From positions 1-64,000 of the forward strand of contig JAZOPS010000051.1 of NCBI GenBank assembly GCA_045655645.1: DNA of 64,000 nt, in the 5' to 3' direction. Below the pieces are notes generated by a model. It was not told where the DNA came from. It worked only from the letters and a program-made list of their open reading frames with translations, and did no database searches. Each line of letters opens with the position of its first letter. The first letter of the stretch is position 1. The position numbers and the translations under genes are program-made. This stretch comes from Fimenecus sp045655645. GTDB lineage: Bacteria > Bacillota > Clostridia > Oscillospirales > Acutalibacteraceae. This document shows, one piece after another, positions 14,666 through 24,597 of this stretch.

Positions 14666-15955
14666 ATGAGAATTTACGATATTATTGAAAAAAAGCGTGA
14701 CGGACAAAAGCTTACAAAAGAAGAGATAGATTTTTTTGTTCAGGAATATACAAAAGAGAATATTGAGGATTATCAGGCATCTGCACTTCTTATGGCTATT
14801 TTCATAAATGGAATGGATGAAGAAGAAACTGTAAATCTTACTGAAAGCATGGCTCGTTCCGGTGATATGCTTGATTTATCTGCTATCGACGGAATTACTG
14901 CCGACAAACATTCCACAGGCGGTGTTGGTGATAAAACATCACTTATAGTTGCACCGATTTGTGCTTCACTCGGCGTTAAAATGGCTAAAATGAGTGGTCG
15001 CGGGCTTGGACATACAGGCGGAACAATCGACAAGCTTGAAAGTATTGAAGGATTTAATGTTTCTTTAGAAACTGAAGATTTCTTTAAGCAAGTAAATGAA
15101 ATTGGTATATCAATTATCGGTCAGACAGGAAATTTGGCTCCAGCCGATAAAAAGATTTATGCTTTAAGAGATGTTACTGCTACTGTTGACAATGTTTCAC
15201 TTATTGCATCAAGCATTATGAGTAAAAAAATTGCTTCAGGAGCACAGAACATTGTTCTTGATGTTAAATGCGGTAGTGGTGCATTTATGAAAGACGAAGA
15301 AAGTGCAACAGAACTTGCCGAAATGATGGTTAAAATCGGTAAAAAGTGCGGTCGCAACATGGCTGCAGTTATAACAAATATGGATATTCCACTTGGTTCA
15401 AATGTTGGTAATGCCCTTGAAATTAACGAAGTTATTGATATTCTTAACAACAAGGGTGACGAGCAATTACGCGAGCTCTGTCTTGTGCTCTCTGCAACGA
15501 TTTTAAGCATTTCTTATGGTTGGAATTATGATGAAGCATATAAAAAAGCTGAACATACAATAATTGATGGTTCAGCTTATAAAAAGTTTATTGAATTTGC
15601 AACTGCACAAAGCGGTAACAATGAAATAATTGTGGAACCAATTTCAGAAAAAGCACTTGAAATCAAGGCAGATAAAGACGGATATATTGAAAGTATTAAC
15701 TCACGAATTGTGGGTGAAAGCGCTGTTTTACTTGGTGCAGGTCGCGAAAAGAAAACAGACACTATCGACTACGGTGCAGGAATTGTGCTTTATAAAAAGA
15801 CTTGTGACAAAGTTTCTGTTGGTGATACAATCGCAATTCTTTATGCAGAAAATGACGAAAGACTTAAAAATGCAGAAAAGCTTTTCAACACATCATATGT
15901 AATTGGTGACAAAAAGCCTGAAACAATGCCTTTGGTTTATAAAACAATTAGATAA
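14666..15955 (+). CDS. pdp: pyrimidine-nucleoside phosphorylase
   Basis: 429 residues of the thymidine/pyrimidine-nucleoside phosphorylase family, phosphorolysing uridine and thymidine to the base and (deoxy)ribose 1-phosphate. The signature SGRGLGHTGGTIDKLES, the phosphate-binding KHSTGGVGDKTSL and a C-terminal barrel-sandwich domain with VGESAVLLGAGREKK are present. I use ATG 14666 behind AGGTG rather than the in-frame GTG at 14657. It could equally be called deoA; low-GC Gram-positive members are usually the broad Pdp type. Confidence 0.94.
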   Translation: MRIYDIIEKKRDGQKLTKEEIDFFVQEYTKENIEDYQASALLMAIFINGMDEEETVNLTESMARSGDMLDLSAIDGITADKHSTGGVGDKTSLIVAPICASLGVKMAKMSGRGLGHTGGTIDKLESIEGFNVSLETEDFFKQVNEIGISIIGQTGNLAPADKKIYALRDVTATVDNVSLIASSIMSKKIASGAQNIVLDVKCGSGAFMKDEESATELAEMMVKIGKKCGRNMAAVITNMDIPLGSNVGNALEINEVIDILNNKGDEQLRELCLVLSATILSISYGWNYDEAYKKAEHTIIDGSAYKKFIEFATAQSGNNEIIVEPISEKALEIKADKDGYIESINSRIVGESAVLLGAGREKKTDTIDYGAGIVLYKKTCDKVSVGDTIAILYAENDERLKNAEKLFNTSYVIGDKKPETMPLVYKTIR

Positions 15956-15956
15956 A

Positions 15957-15986
15957 AGAAAATCCCACATTACTGTGGGATTTTTG
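15957..15986. terminator. bidirectional terminator between pdp and bioY
   Basis: AATCCCACA-TTAC-TGTGGGATT followed by T residues on the plus strand, with A-rich sequence on the other side. The bioY stop codon (15970-15972) is inside the hairpin. Confidence 0.85.
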
Positions 15987-16530
15987 TTATATATGGTCTT
16001 ATTTTGTATGCTGATAATGATGCTAAAATAATGCAGATTATTTCTTTGGGTAAAAACGGAAGGAAAACTGTCTGAATGAACCATATTGCAGAGTAATCGT
16101 TGTTATTATGGACATTTGTAATAAATGCAAAATATATAATGCCGATTATGTAGATGACTGTAATACCGAGTAAGGAATTGACGATATATTGCCATAATTT
16201 GCGATTTTTAAGTTTTACTGCAATGGCATTAATTATTACTGTCGAAATCAAAAAACCGATTATAAAGCCGAAATTAGGCATTAAAACATATCCTAATCCC
16301 CCACCACCTGAAAAGATTGGTAAACCAATTAATCCAAGTGCAATATATGTTGTAATTGCAAGGGTTGATGCTTTTAATGGCAGTACAAGTCCCGTCATCA
16401 AAACAAAAAATGTCTGCAAAGTAACAGGCATCATATTGGGCATTGGAATTCGTATAAATGAGCCTATGCAAATCAAGGTGCAGAATAATGCTGATAATGT
16501 TAATGTTACAATTAAATTTCTTCTTTTCAT
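15970..16530 (-). CDS. bioY: biotin transporter S component BioY
   Basis: 186-residue membrane protein with six hydrophobic segments, the substrate-specific component of an ECF-type biotin importer. Family features include IPMPNMMPVTLQTFFVLMTG near residue 28 and the glycine-rich LIGLPIFSGGGGLGYVLMPNFGF. The ECF ATPases and T component are not in this window. It overlaps the birA end by 4 nt, so uptake and attachment of biotin are co-expressed. Confidence 0.95.
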   Translation of the reverse strand: MKRRNLIVTLTLSALFCTLICIGSFIRIPMPNMMPVTLQTFFVLMTGLVLPLKASTLAITTYIALGLIGLPIFSGGGGLGYVLMPNFGFIIGFLISTVIINAIAVKLKNRKLWQYIVNSLLGITVIYIIGIIYFAFITNVHNNNDYSAIWFIQTVFLPFLPKEIICIILASLSAYKIRPYITKIPQ

Positions 16531-17294
16531 ACGAGCCTCACACTAACATCACCCGACGAAATCTCTTCAATTTCGCCATTTTCGTTTCTCGCAAGCAAAT
16601 GGCAATCATCAGTAATATCAATAACAGTTGCCGGTCTTGTTTTATCACCTGAAATTATATTAATTTCTTTACCTGTTAAATATGAATATTCTTTATATCT
16701 TTTGATATAGTCTTTATCTTCACAATTATACATACTGAAAAAATTGTTTACTACATCTGCAACAATTTTTTCTTTGATATATTCTTCTGTATTTCCCGGG
16801 AAAATTGCTGTTGCAATATCTTTTATATCATCAGGAAAACCATTTTTAGGTGCAACTATATTTATACCGATACCAACAACAGCGTAATCGAGTTTTTTAT
16901 TACTATTTACTGCACCTTCGGTGAGTATTCCACAGACCTTTTTACCATCAATATAAATATCATTTACCCATTTGATTTTAACATCATTTTTGTTATATTT
17001 CATAACTGTTTCAGCAACTGAAACTGCAGACATTACAGTCAAAAAAAGTGATTTTTCAGCAGAAAATTCAGGGTGCAAAAGCAATGAAAAATAAAGTCCT
17101 GTGCCATTTGGAGAATAAAAAGAGCGACCCATTCTTCCCCTGCCACCTGTCTGGCTTAGAGCTATAGCAAGTTGATTTTCTTTTTCACCTTTTGAACCCA
17201 ATTTTTTCAAATAATTATTTGTAGAATCAAGTTCATCGAAAATTTCAATATTCAGTTTTTGGTTTAAATATTGTTCTAAAACTTTCTTATCCAA
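16527..17294 (-). CDS. birA: biotin--[acetyl-CoA-carboxylase] ligase, short form
   Basis: 255 residues. It activates biotin with ATP and transfers it to the carboxyl-carrier protein. The catalytic-domain motifs are all present: ELDSTNNYLK, GRGRMGRSFYSPNGTGLYFS, KWVNDIYIDGKKVCGILTE and VVGIGINI, followed by the small C-terminal SH3-like domain. The N-terminal helix-turn-helix of repressor-type BirA is absent, so this copy should not regulate transcription itself. The stop overlaps bioY; the gene starts 2 bp after the NUDIX gene. Confidence 0.95.
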   Translation of the reverse strand: MDKKVLEQYLNQKLNIEIFDELDSTNNYLKKLGSKGEKENQLAIALSQTGGRGRMGRSFYSPNGTGLYFSLLLHPEFSAEKSLFLTVMSAVSVAETVMKYNKNDVKIKWVNDIYIDGKKVCGILTEGAVNSNKKLDYAVVGIGINIVAPKNGFPDDIKDIATAIFPGNTEEYIKEKIVADVVNNFFSMYNCEDKDYIKRYKEYSYLTGKEINIISGDKTRPATVIDITDDCHLLARNENGEIEEISSGDVSVRLV

Positions 17295-17296
17295 AA

Positions 17297-17785
17297 TTAT
17301 TCTCTCTCATTCGTCACAATATGCACTATTTCTTTCGGCATAGTTTTTAAATATTCTTTCATAAAAGTAGGATATGCTACATATTTATCCAAATCATCAA
17401 TTGGAATCCAATGTACTGTTTCTTTATAGCCACCACTTGTATAACTGTCACTATTTAATTCTTTTGAACCTTTTGGTTTCATTAAGTAGTAAAACGCTAC
17501 TTCATGACAAAGTGTATCAGGTTGTGTTCCGCCGTCACCATAAAAGAAGTTCTCGTGTATTACTGCTAATCGGTCAATTTCATAATTAACGCCTGTTTCT
17601 TCAAACACTTCCCTTTTAACAGCATCTTCAGATGATTCGTTCATGTGAATTGCACCACCGATTGAATATAAATAATCGGCTGATTCATTACCTGCAAATA
17701 AAACACAATTTTCTTCAACTATAATTGCTGCTGCGCGATAACGAAACCAGTTGTTTTCTCTTGTAAAACCACAATCAAACGACAT
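17297..17785 (-). CDS. NUDIX hydrolase
   Basis: 162 residues with a complete NUDIX box: glycine, five residues, glutamate (GAIHMNE), seven residues, then REVFEETGV. This box binds the Mg2+ used to cleave a nucleoside-diphosphate-linked compound. The substrate is not deducible. Aromatic YSIGGAIHM and a long loop with FYGDGGTQPDTLCHEVAFY surround the box. It heads the birA-bioY operon behind a clear promoter and GGTGGTG ribosome site. Confidence 0.9.
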   Translation of the reverse strand: MSFDCGFTRENNWFRYRAAAIIVEENCVLFAGNESADYLYSIGGAIHMNESSEDAVKREVFEETGVNYEIDRLAVIHENFFYGDGGTQPDTLCHEVAFYYLMKPKGSKELNSDSYTSGGYKETVHWIPIDDLDKYVAYPTFMKEYLKTMPKEIVHIVTNERE

Positions 17786-17816
17786 ACAAACACCACCAAT
17801 AATTAAAAATCAACTT

Positions 17817-17845
17817 ATTATATATTGAAATAATAAAATATGCAA
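17817..17845 (-). promoter_or_regulatory. sigma-A promoter of NUDIX-birA-bioY
   Basis: Minus strand: -35 TTGCAT (17840-17845), 17-bp spacer, -10 TATAAT (17817-17822). I saw no biotin-operator-like inverted repeat. Confidence 0.7.
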
Positions 17846-17848
17846 GAA

Positions 17849-17872
17849 AAAAGGACTCAGTCGAGTCCTTTT
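17849..17872 (-). terminator. terminator of the maltodextrin/glycogen operon
   Basis: Minus strand AAAAGGACTC/GAGTCCTTTT with a 4-nt loop, followed by further T residues, 5 bp after the glgP stop. Confidence 0.85.
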
Positions 17873-17877
17873 ATTCT

Positions 17878-20226
17878 TTATAAGTGCCAAATTTTTTCTG
17901 CATATTGTTTAATTGTTCTGTCTGACGAGAATTTACCTGCATTGCACATATTAAGCCAACATTTCTTATAAAATTCTTTTTTGTTTTTATAATCAGCATT
18001 GACTTTTTTCTTTGTTTCAACATAATCGTTGAAATCAAGCAGTAAATAATAATGGTCAGGCTCATGCCAAGATGCACCTTTGAGAATTGAATCATAAAGC
18101 TCTTTGAAAATCTTTGTTCTTCCGTCTTTTAAAGTGCCATCAACAAGAGCATCAAGTACACGCTTGATTTTCTCGTCATTATCATAAAGATTTTTTGAAG
18201 AATAATAATCTTTTACTCTTTCAATATCCTCAACACGAGCACCGAAAATATAGTTATTCTCTTCACCGGCTTCTTCAACGATTTCAATATTTGCACCATC
18301 ATAAGTTCCAAGGGTTACTGCACCGTTAAGCATAAGTTTCATATTACCAGTACCACTTGCCTCTGTACCTGCTGTTGAAATCTGTTCACTAACATCAGCT
18401 GCTGCAACAAGTTTTTCAGCATAAGAAACATTATAATTCTTAACGAAAATAACTTTGATATATTTTGAAACTTTTTTATCTTTTTCGATAAGTTTTGCAA
18501 TTTCGTTAATAAGCTTAATTATACCCTTTGCTCTTGCATAACCTGGTGCAGATTTCGCACCAAAAATGAATGTTGTTGGTACAAAATCTTTAAGTGTGCC
18601 TTCTTTAATTTCAAAATAAAGTTCAAGAATTGCAAGTGCATTGAGAAATTGACGTTTATACTCGTGAAGACGCTTAATTTGAATATCGAAAATAGTGTTA
18701 GCATCGACTGTTACACCATCGTGAACTTTTATAAAATCAGCAAGTTGTTGCTTTTTAGTTTCTTTTATGGCAATAAAACGGTTGAGCACATTTTCGTCAT
18801 CTGCATATTTTTCAAGTTCTTTAAGTTTGTCAAGGTCAGTTACCCATTCGTCACTACCCAAAAGTTCTGTTACAAGTGATGATAATTCACGATTGCAAAG
18901 CAATAACCATCTTCTTTGAGTTATTCCGTTAGTCTTATTTTGGAATTTTTCAGGATACAAATCATACCAATCTTTTAAAACATCAGTTTTGAGAATATCT
19001 GTATGAATACGAGCAACACCATTTACATACTTTGAACAGAAAATCGCAAGATAAGCCATGTGAACTCGCTTGTCTTGAATAATCTGCATTTTTTCAGCTT
19101 TTTCTTTGTCAATTTCAGCCTTTTTAAGCTCTTTCTTTAACATTTTATCAAGCTTTTTAATAATGTTTAAAACTTGTGGAATAGTGTCTTTAATAATCTT
19201 TACATCCCATTTTTCAAGTGCTTCTTGCATGATTGTGTGGTTTGTATAATTAAACACATTTTTTGTAATTTCAATTGCATTCTCAAACTCAACATTTTCA
19301 TTTTCAGTTAAAAGTCTGATAAGTTCAGGAATTGATATTACAGGATGTGTGTCGTTAAGTTGTACTGTTACAAAATCTGCAAATTTACTGAAATCTGCAC
19401 CGTGAATATTTTTGTATTTTCTTATGATATCTTGTAAAGACGCACTTGAGAAGAAATATTGTTGTTTAAGACGTAATTTTTTGCCTTCATAAGTGTCATC
19501 GTTTGGATAGAGTACACGAGAAATATCTTCAGCTCTATTCTTTAAGGCAACTGATTTGTCATACTTTTGTTGATTAAACAAGTCAAAATCAAAAGGAACA
19601 AGTGACTCTGCTTGCCATAATCTTAAAGTACCGACATTATCAGTACCGTAACCGATAATTGGCATATCATAAGGTACTGCTTTAACGGTCATATCTTTAA
19701 ATGATACTTCAACTGAATCATTATCATTACGGATTGACCAAGGGTCACCAAAACGAGTCCAGTCGTCAGCATATTCAACCTGAAAACCATCTTGAATATC
19801 TTGTTTGAAAAGACCATATTTATAACGGATACCATAGCCATCAAGTGCAATATTATGAGTTGCTGCACTCTCTAAAAAACACGCAGCAAGGCGTCCTAAG
19901 CCGCCGTTACCGAGAGCCGCATCTTCAACATCTTCAAGAATATTTAAAGATGTATTATATTTATTTAGTTCTGTTTCAATTTCATCATATAATTTTAATG
20001 AAACAAGATTATTGTAAATTGCACGGCCAACAAGGAATTCAGCAGAAAAGTAAAATGCTGTTCTTTCTCGAATTCTCTTGTTTCTGCTATTCATCCAATT
20101 ATCTGCAACTTCACTCATAACAGCAGTTGAAACGACATCATGAAGTTCATTTGCGGTTAATTCGTTCAATGATTTAAGATATTTATTTTTAGCAAGTGAT
20201 ATTGCATCATTTACTATTTTTGACAT
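17878..20226 (-). CDS. glgP: glycogen/maltodextrin phosphorylase
   Basis: 782-residue GT35 enzyme, pyridoxal-phosphate dependent, releasing glucose 1-phosphate from alpha-1,4-glucans. The cofactor lysine is in EASGTGNMKLMLNGA. LGNGGLGRLAACFLES, FSAEFLVGR and QLNDTHP are further hallmarks. At 782 residues it is slightly shorter than animal phosphorylases and close to bacterial maltodextrin types. It is the last gene of an operon with maltodextrin import and MalQ, so it probably degrades imported dextrins as well as glycogen. Its start overlaps the malQ end by 20 nt. Confidence 0.95.
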   Translation of the reverse strand: MSKIVNDAISLAKNKYLKSLNELTANELHDVVSTAVMSEVADNWMNSRNKRIRERTAFYFSAEFLVGRAIYNNLVSLKLYDEIETELNKYNTSLNILEDVEDAALGNGGLGRLAACFLESAATHNIALDGYGIRYKYGLFKQDIQDGFQVEYADDWTRFGDPWSIRNDNDSVEVSFKDMTVKAVPYDMPIIGYGTDNVGTLRLWQAESLVPFDFDLFNQQKYDKSVALKNRAEDISRVLYPNDDTYEGKKLRLKQQYFFSSASLQDIIRKYKNIHGADFSKFADFVTVQLNDTHPVISIPELIRLLTENENVEFENAIEITKNVFNYTNHTIMQEALEKWDVKIIKDTIPQVLNIIKKLDKMLKKELKKAEIDKEKAEKMQIIQDKRVHMAYLAIFCSKYVNGVARIHTDILKTDVLKDWYDLYPEKFQNKTNGITQRRWLLLCNRELSSLVTELLGSDEWVTDLDKLKELEKYADDENVLNRFIAIKETKKQQLADFIKVHDGVTVDANTIFDIQIKRLHEYKRQFLNALAILELYFEIKEGTLKDFVPTTFIFGAKSAPGYARAKGIIKLINEIAKLIEKDKKVSKYIKVIFVKNYNVSYAEKLVAAADVSEQISTAGTEASGTGNMKLMLNGAVTLGTYDGANIEIVEEAGEENNYIFGARVEDIERVKDYYSSKNLYDNDEKIKRVLDALVDGTLKDGRTKIFKELYDSILKGASWHEPDHYYLLLDFNDYVETKKKVNADYKNKKEFYKKCWLNMCNAGKFSSDRTIKQYAEKIWHL

Positions 20227-21724
20227 TAGTTTTTCCTCTTTTCACCTTTGGCATACGCTGATAAAGTGCTGTATAATACTTAATCTTCTCTGCCAGTTCA
20301 TCACTTAAATAATCAGGTTTTGCTCGCCATTGCCAATTGTTATTAACAGTTGACGGATAATTCATTCTTGCTTCGTTCCCGAGCCCTAAAAGGTCTTGCA
20401 TTGTAACAATTGCTGTATCAGAATTACTTGACCAAACAGCTTTCATCATACCCCAATTATATCCTTCTTTACGAGTAAGACGCAAATACTCTTTAGCACG
20501 TTTTCGAGTTTTTCGAGGTGCAGTTTTGGTCATATACCCCATAATTGTATCGTTATCGTGAGTTCCGACATAGGCAACTGAATTTTTTGTAAAATTATGA
20601 AGTAAATAATCATTTTCTTCATCTGTATCAAATGCAAATTGAAGCACTTTCATACCCGGATATTTGCTTTGTTTAAGCATTCTTTTAACTGCAGGAGTCA
20701 AAAAGCCTAAATCTTCAGCAATAATATTCATTTTGCCAAGGTCGTTTTCAATTTCACGGAAGAAATCAATACCAGGACCCTTTCGCCACTCACCTATTTT
20801 TGCTGTTTTTGCACCTGCAGGGATACAATAATAAGACTCAAAGCCCCTAAAATGGTCGATACGAATGACATCACATAATGAATATTGATGTTTGATTCGT
20901 TTCTTCCACCAAGAGTAATTATCTTTTTTCATATAAGACCAATCATAGAGTGGATTACCCCACAACTGACCATCTGCTGTAAAAGCATCTGGTGGACAAC
21001 CCGCAACTTCAATTGGATTGCAATCTTCATCAAGCAAGAAATTCTTTGGATTTGCCCAAACATCTGCACTATCGCCAGCAACATAAATTGGAATATCGCC
21101 GATAATCAAAATGCCATTTTCATTAGCATATTTTTTGAGATTTGACCATTGTTTAAAGAATAAATACTGAATAAATTTTTGAAAATTTATTTCATTTTTA
21201 TTTTTAACAATAGCTTTTTCGATAGAATTTGGCTTTCTAACCTTTATATCAATATCCCACTCATTCCATGACTTGCCGTTAAAAGAATTTTTAAGTGCCA
21301 TATACAAAGCAAAATCATCAAGCCAATAATTATTGTTATTGCAGAATTCAATAAAATCATTATTTGATAAATCAAAATTATCATAGGCTTTTTTAAGCAC
21401 CTTAAATCTGTTTTTATAGATTTTGGTGAAGTCAACTTTTTCTTCATTGTCACCCCAATTGATTTTTGAATAATCACTTCTTTTAAGAAGTCCATCTTCA
21501 CAAAGTAAATCAAAATCAATAAAATATGGGTTGCCCGCAAAAGTTGAAAAAGACTGATATGGTGAATCACCATAACTAGTGGGGCACAAAGGTAAAACCT
21601 GCCAATAGACTTGCCCACTCTGTTTCAAGAAATCTACAAATTTATATGCTTCAACACCTAATGTGCCTATACCTGTGTTGCTGGGTAAAGACGAAATGTG
21701 CATTAAAACTCCACTTATTCTCAT
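20207..21724 (-). CDS. malQ: 4-alpha-glucanotransferase
   Basis: 505-residue GH77 amylomaltase that rearranges short maltodextrins into longer chains usable by phosphorylase. Motifs are ISSLPSNTGIGTLG, the substrate-site PTSYGDSPYQSFSTFAGNP, the nucleophile aspartate in IRIDHFRGFE, the acid/base glutamate in IIAEDLGFLTP and GTHDNDTIMGY. It sits between the ABC importer genes and glgP. Confidence 0.95.
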   Translation of the reverse strand: MRISGVLMHISSLPSNTGIGTLGVEAYKFVDFLKQSGQVYWQVLPLCPTSYGDSPYQSFSTFAGNPYFIDFDLLCEDGLLKRSDYSKINWGDNEEKVDFTKIYKNRFKVLKKAYDNFDLSNNDFIEFCNNNNYWLDDFALYMALKNSFNGKSWNEWDIDIKVRKPNSIEKAIVKNKNEINFQKFIQYLFFKQWSNLKKYANENGILIIGDIPIYVAGDSADVWANPKNFLLDEDCNPIEVAGCPPDAFTADGQLWGNPLYDWSYMKKDNYSWWKKRIKHQYSLCDVIRIDHFRGFESYYCIPAGAKTAKIGEWRKGPGIDFFREIENDLGKMNIIAEDLGFLTPAVKRMLKQSKYPGMKVLQFAFDTDEENDYLLHNFTKNSVAYVGTHDNDTIMGYMTKTAPRKTRKRAKEYLRLTRKEGYNWGMMKAVWSSNSDTAIVTMQDLLGLGNEARMNYPSTVNNNWQWRAKPDYLSDELAEKIKYYTALYQRMPKVKRGKTNVKNSK

Positions 21725-21782
21725 AAAATCACTTACCTAAAAAATAAACTATATAAAAATATATTATTTTTCTTCAAAAATG

Positions 21783-22889
21783 TCAATCACATATAAGCTT
21801 TTCGCTGATTTTATCGAATATGTGAATTTTTTCAGTATCGATGGCAAGTTGACAATTAGTATCACTTTTTATTTGAGAATTAGCAGAAACATTTGCGATT
21901 ATTTTTTCATCGCCTATTGAGCCATACAAATAATAATCCGAACCGGTCATTTCTGCAATATCCACATATAACTCAATAACATTGTTTTCGTCTTTGCTAA
22001 AATAAAATTTTTCTGTATGAATGTCTTCAGGTCTTATTCCTAAAACAACTTCTTTGTCATTATATAGTGATAAATTCTCACCCATTCGATTTGGAAGTTT
22101 TAATTCATAACTATTAAAGCAAGCATAGAATTCATTATTTTTTCTTAAAATTTTACAGTTTATGAAATTCATTTGCGGTGAACCGATAAACCCTGCAACA
22201 AACATATTCTGTGGATGATTATAAAGCATCTGCGGTGTATCATTCTGCATTATAACGCCATCTTTCATAACAACGATTCTGTCACCCATTGTCATAGCTT
22301 CTGTCTGGTCATGAGTAACATAAACAAATGTTGTTTGAAGTTCTTTGTGAAGCATAGTTATTCTGCTACGCATTTCTGTTCGCAGTTTTGCATCAAGATT
22401 TGATAAAGGTTCATCTAACAAAAATACAGATGGTTCTCTAACCATAGCTCGTCCGAGAGCCACTCTCTGCCGTTGTCCACCTGACAATGCTCTTGGTTTT
22501 CTGTTAAGATACTGTTCAATTTCAAGAGCTTTTGCTGCTGCACGAACTTTTTTATCAATTTCATTTTTTGGAACTCTTCTGTTTTTTAGACCAAATGCCA
22601 TATTTTTATATACGCTCATGTGCGGATACAGGGCATAACTTTGAAATACCATTGCAATATCACGGTCTTTTGGTGAAACATTATTGACAAGTTTATTGCC
22701 TATATAAAGCTCACCATCAGATATTTCTTCAAGCCCTGCAATCATTCTAAGTGTTGTTGATTTACCACAGCCAGATGGTCCAACCAAAATAACAAATTCT
22801 TTATCTTGAATTTCAAGATTTAAATCTTCAATTACCGTCACACCATCTTCATAAGTCTTTTTAATGTTTTTAAGTGATATAGAAGCCAT
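21783..22889 (-). CDS. carbohydrate ABC importer ATPase (MsmX/UgpC type)
   Basis: 368-residue nucleotide-binding subunit that would energise the two permeases encoded upstream. Walker A GPSGCGKSTT, Q-loop FQSYALYPH, signature LSGGQRQRVALGRAM, Walker B LLDEPLSNLD and the H-loop THDQTEAM are intact. Residues about 240-368 form the TOBE/MalK regulatory region. It is encoded with its own transporter, unlike many Firmicutes where one MsmX serves several importers. Confidence 0.93.
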   Translation of the reverse strand: MASISLKNIKKTYEDGVTVIEDLNLEIQDKEFVILVGPSGCGKSTTLRMIAGLEEISDGELYIGNKLVNNVSPKDRDIAMVFQSYALYPHMSVYKNMAFGLKNRRVPKNEIDKKVRAAAKALEIEQYLNRKPRALSGGQRQRVALGRAMVREPSVFLLDEPLSNLDAKLRTEMRSRITMLHKELQTTFVYVTHDQTEAMTMGDRIVVMKDGVIMQNDTPQMLYNHPQNMFVAGFIGSPQMNFINCKILRKNNEFYACFNSYELKLPNRMGENLSLYNDKEVVLGIRPEDIHTEKFYFSKDENNVIELYVDIAEMTGSDYYLYGSIGDEKIIANVSANSQIKSDTNCQLAIDTEKIHIFDKISEKLICD

Positions 22890-22897
22890 ATTTCTAC

Positions 22898-23734
22898 CTA
22901 ACCTTTTACTGCTCCATCTATAACACCCTTAATGATGTATTTTTGACAGAACAGATAGAATATAATAATTGGAATTATTGCAAGTACAAGCATCGCCATA
23001 AATCCACCCCAATTTATTGAGCCATAAGCCCCTTGCATTGTAATTTGAATTGCAACGGACAAGGTTTTATTTTTTGTTCCTAAAAGTAAATATGGAAGCA
23101 AAAAATCGTTCCAAATCCACATAGCATTTAAGATTGCAACAGTTATTGCAGTTGGCTTTAATATAGGAAATACTACCATAAAAAATGTCTTTAAAGGACT
23201 GCAACCATCAATCATTGCTGCTTCTTCAATCTCACGAGGTAACCCTTTAATAAAACCACTAAACATAAACACTGATAAACCCGAGCCAAAACCAAGATAT
23301 ACAGGTATTATTCCAAATATGTTATTAAGACCTAGTTTTATACAGACTGACGTCATTGTGAACATTACCATTTGAAAAGGAACAATCATGCTGAATAAAA
23401 ACAAATAATATATTCCTTTTGTATATTTATTTTTTACTCTTGTTATATACCATGCTGTCATTGATGTGAAAATTACAATTGCTATAACTGAACCCACAGT
23501 AATAAAAAGTGTTCTTAAAAGCGCTTCAAATATACCCGAAGTCTGAATTCCTGAAATATAGTTTTCTAAACCTACAAAAGTTTCACTATTGGGGAATACA
23601 AAAGGCTCACTTATAATATTAAATCTCGATTTAAAAGAGTTCATCACAACAAGATAAATCGGAAAAAGAAATACAACTGATAATAACAATAAAACAGCAA
23701 ACGCAAACGCATTTGATTTTTTATTTCTTATCAT
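22898..23734 (-). CDS. carbohydrate ABC importer permease (MalG type)
   Basis: 278 residues with six membrane helices. The coupling-helix EAA motif is IEEAAMIDGCSPLKTFFMVVFP, and the protein ends in YIIKGVIDGAVKG, as is typical of MalG. It forms the membrane channel with the MalF-type protein. The start overlaps the neighbour's end by 4 nt. Confidence 0.93.
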   Translation of the reverse strand: MIRNKKSNAFAFAVLLLLSVVFLFPIYLVVMNSFKSRFNIISEPFVFPNSETFVGLENYISGIQTSGIFEALLRTLFITVGSVIAIVIFTSMTAWYITRVKNKYTKGIYYLFLFSMIVPFQMVMFTMTSVCIKLGLNNIFGIIPVYLGFGSGLSVFMFSGFIKGLPREIEEAAMIDGCSPLKTFFMVVFPILKPTAITVAILNAMWIWNDFLLPYLLLGTKNKTLSVAIQITMQGAYGSINWGGFMAMLVLAIIPIIIFYLFCQKYIIKGVIDGAVKG

Positions 23735-24576
23735 TGCTCAACCTCTTTTCTTGCTGTTATTTTTAACTGAACAAACGCAATTATTGCAACTATCAAAAAG
23801 AAAACTACTGCTTTGGCTTGACCAACACCTTGCCAACCGATTCTACCGTAGAATGTATTAAAAATATCAAGTGCTAGCATTGATGTTTCTCTGGCAGGTG
23901 CTCCACCTGTCAATGCTAAATTCTGGTCAAAAAGTTTAAACGAATTTGTAAGCGTTAGAAAAAGACATATTGTTACAGACGGCATAACCATTGGAATTGT
24001 AACATTTTTTAATATATTAAACGACGATGCACCATCAATTTTCGCCGCTTCGTTAAGTTCTTTGGGTATATTTTGAATACCTGCAATATAAATAACCATC
24101 ATATATCCAATCAATTGCCAGTTCATAAGAAACACTAAGCCCCAAAAACCAAATTTAGCATCATAAGTGATATCATATCCAAATATTCCCAACACCGAGT
24201 TAATTAACAAATTCCAAATATAACCTAGAACAATGCCACCGATTAAGTTCGGCATAAAAAATACAGTCCTGAAAAAAGATGTTCCTTTAATTGCTTTGGT
24301 CAAAATTAATGCTAAACAAAATGCTAAAACATTTATTGTTATGACCGATACAACCGTGAATTTTATTGTAAACCACAGTGCATTTAAGAAGTTAGCATCT
24401 TGGGTAAATGCTTTGACATAATTATCAATTCCAACCCATGTAGCATTCTCAACCGTTGAAAATTGAGTAAATGACAAATAAATTCCCATAACAAAAGGAA
24501 TCAAGAACACTAATACAAATGAAATTAAAGTTGGAAATAAAAAAATCGGAAAATATTTTTTTATATTTTTCTCCAT
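23731..24576 (-). CDS. carbohydrate ABC importer permease (MalF type)
   Basis: 281 residues with six membrane helices and the EAA loop LNEAAKIDGASSFNILKNVT. I use ATG 24576, which has AAGGAT 8 nt upstream. A TTG at 24585 is in frame but too close to that site. It pairs with the MalG-type subunit. The gene follows an intercistronic hairpin that separates it from the binding-protein gene. Confidence 0.92.
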   Translation of the reverse strand: MEKNIKKYFPIFLFPTLISFVLVFLIPFVMGIYLSFTQFSTVENATWVGIDNYVKAFTQDANFLNALWFTIKFTVVSVITINVLAFCLALILTKAIKGTSFFRTVFFMPNLIGGIVLGYIWNLLINSVLGIFGYDITYDAKFGFWGLVFLMNWQLIGYMMVIYIAGIQNIPKELNEAAKIDGASSFNILKNVTIPMVMPSVTICLFLTLTNSFKLFDQNLALTGGAPARETSMLALDIFNTFYGRIGWQGVGQAKAVVFFLIVAIIAFVQLKITARKEVEQ

Positions 24577-24597
24577 TATAATCAATCCTTGCGAAAG

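Noticed and set aside
16154..16546. 130-residue plus-strand reading frame
   Set aside because: Antisense to bioY; an open frame produced by the hydrophobic codons of the membrane protein.
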